A stretch of DNA of 64,000 bases, from assembly GCA_019279435.1 (NCBI GenBank), contig JAAALK010000079.1, forward strand, positions 110,420,664 through 110,484,663, written 5' to 3'. Numbering within the stretch: the stretch's first letter is position 1; each line of letters opens with the position of its first letter. Below are positions 63,901-64,000 of this stretch, piece after piece. Source of the stretch: Zizania palustris (lineage: Eukaryota; Streptophyta; Magnoliopsida; Poales; Poaceae). The notes beneath the pieces are model-generated. The model made no database searches, was not told where the DNA came from, and saw only the letters and a program-made list of their open reading frames with translations. The translations under genes and the position numbers were made by a program.

Positions 63901-64000
63901 AACAATTCCCTAAACTTTAAGACTCTATCTCCTTTACTTAATCCAACATAAACATGTATGTTGGTATGGTTGATTTGTTTTGGATTGTTTATTGAATGTT
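60964..64000 (+). repeat. Element H': TGTAAC-type LTR region, chimeric, running off the right edge
   Basis: Starts TGTAACGCCC. After about 140 bases similarity to LTR H is interrupted by about 820 bases that include a gag fragment, and it resumes near 61920 (GGAATCTAGAG against AGAATCTAGAG in H). 62050-63270 is GC-rich, with overlapping open frames on both strands that I take as compositional. 63290-63420 matches the end of H. 63420-64000 is AT-rich with nothing recognised. No TATA box is obvious. Confidence 0.55.
61430..61912 (+). pseudogene. Gag N-terminal fragment inside LTR H'
   Basis: The ATG at 61430 opens MDNDQGSEAPRDGNPSGKM, then VEMIAKQNQLIAMLL, an in-frame TAG, and MQQQQKQMQEQQAQLFRLQQ, a Gln-rich coil, then KPWTTLGGPSTGIPPQAPPA and GYKRDRNGNPIVCFNYR. 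This resembles the gag linker just before the zinc knuckle of a long-LTR grass Gypsy (Tekay/Del-like) element. The sequence stops at the first Cys of the expected knuckle. It looks like a captured or rearranged piece, not a gene. Confidence 0.6.

Overview
The window is plant nuclear DNA made almost entirely of nested LTR retrotransposons; I see no host gene, rRNA, tRNA or CRISPR array. Five Ty3/Gypsy pol regions of the Tat type, a Sirevirus-type Copia element with very long LTRs, a centromeric-type chromovirus, a second Copia fragment and a non-autonomous CACTA transposon point to a flowering plant, most likely a grass. This rests on family recognition, not a database search. Most coding regions carry stops and frameshifts.

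Layout, left to right. 1-6432: 3' part of a Tat-type Gypsy element (C, + strand) ending in a 1296-bp LTR. 6433-11073 and 22505-about 23960: an old Gypsy element (A; pol on the minus strand) split by a younger relative. 11074-22499: that relative (B), complete, with 495-bp LTRs differing at 6 sites and a perfect 5-bp target duplication. 23961-24375: unassigned, then an LTR (24376-25384). 25385-27378: minus-strand Copia fragment (J) interrupted by a 373-bp CACTA element. 27379-44621: Gypsy element F between two diverged 1122-bp LTRs, with a 12.2-kb Sirevirus inserted in its integrase (30732-42887). 44622-47974: gag-protease-RT start of element G. 47975-about 49490: fragment of an LTR beginning TGTAAC. 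About 49491-53551 and 60804-60963: element D (+ strand), same family as A and B, split by a 7.2-kb chromovirus (E, 53552-60798). 60964-64000: another TGTAAC LTR region containing a misplaced gag fragment.

The most interesting structure is in element B and, decayed, in A. Between pol and the 3' LTR, on the strand opposite to gag-pol, lies a five-exon gene (12023-15634) with its own TATA box. All four introns (70-87 bp, GT...AG) restore one reading frame of 1102 codons. The predicted protein has a Transposase_28-like N-terminal region, a basic nuclear-signal-like stretch, a Ser/acidic-rich region, a long coiled coil and a conserved C-terminal block. Two in-frame stops now interrupt it. Gene and pol converge on a roughly 61-bp tandem array whose units each hold a small hairpin; stem sequences change in matched pairs between units and between A and B.

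The nesting gives relative ages: A is older than B and C (both inserted in it), F is older than the Sirevirus, J is older than its CACTA, and D is older than E.
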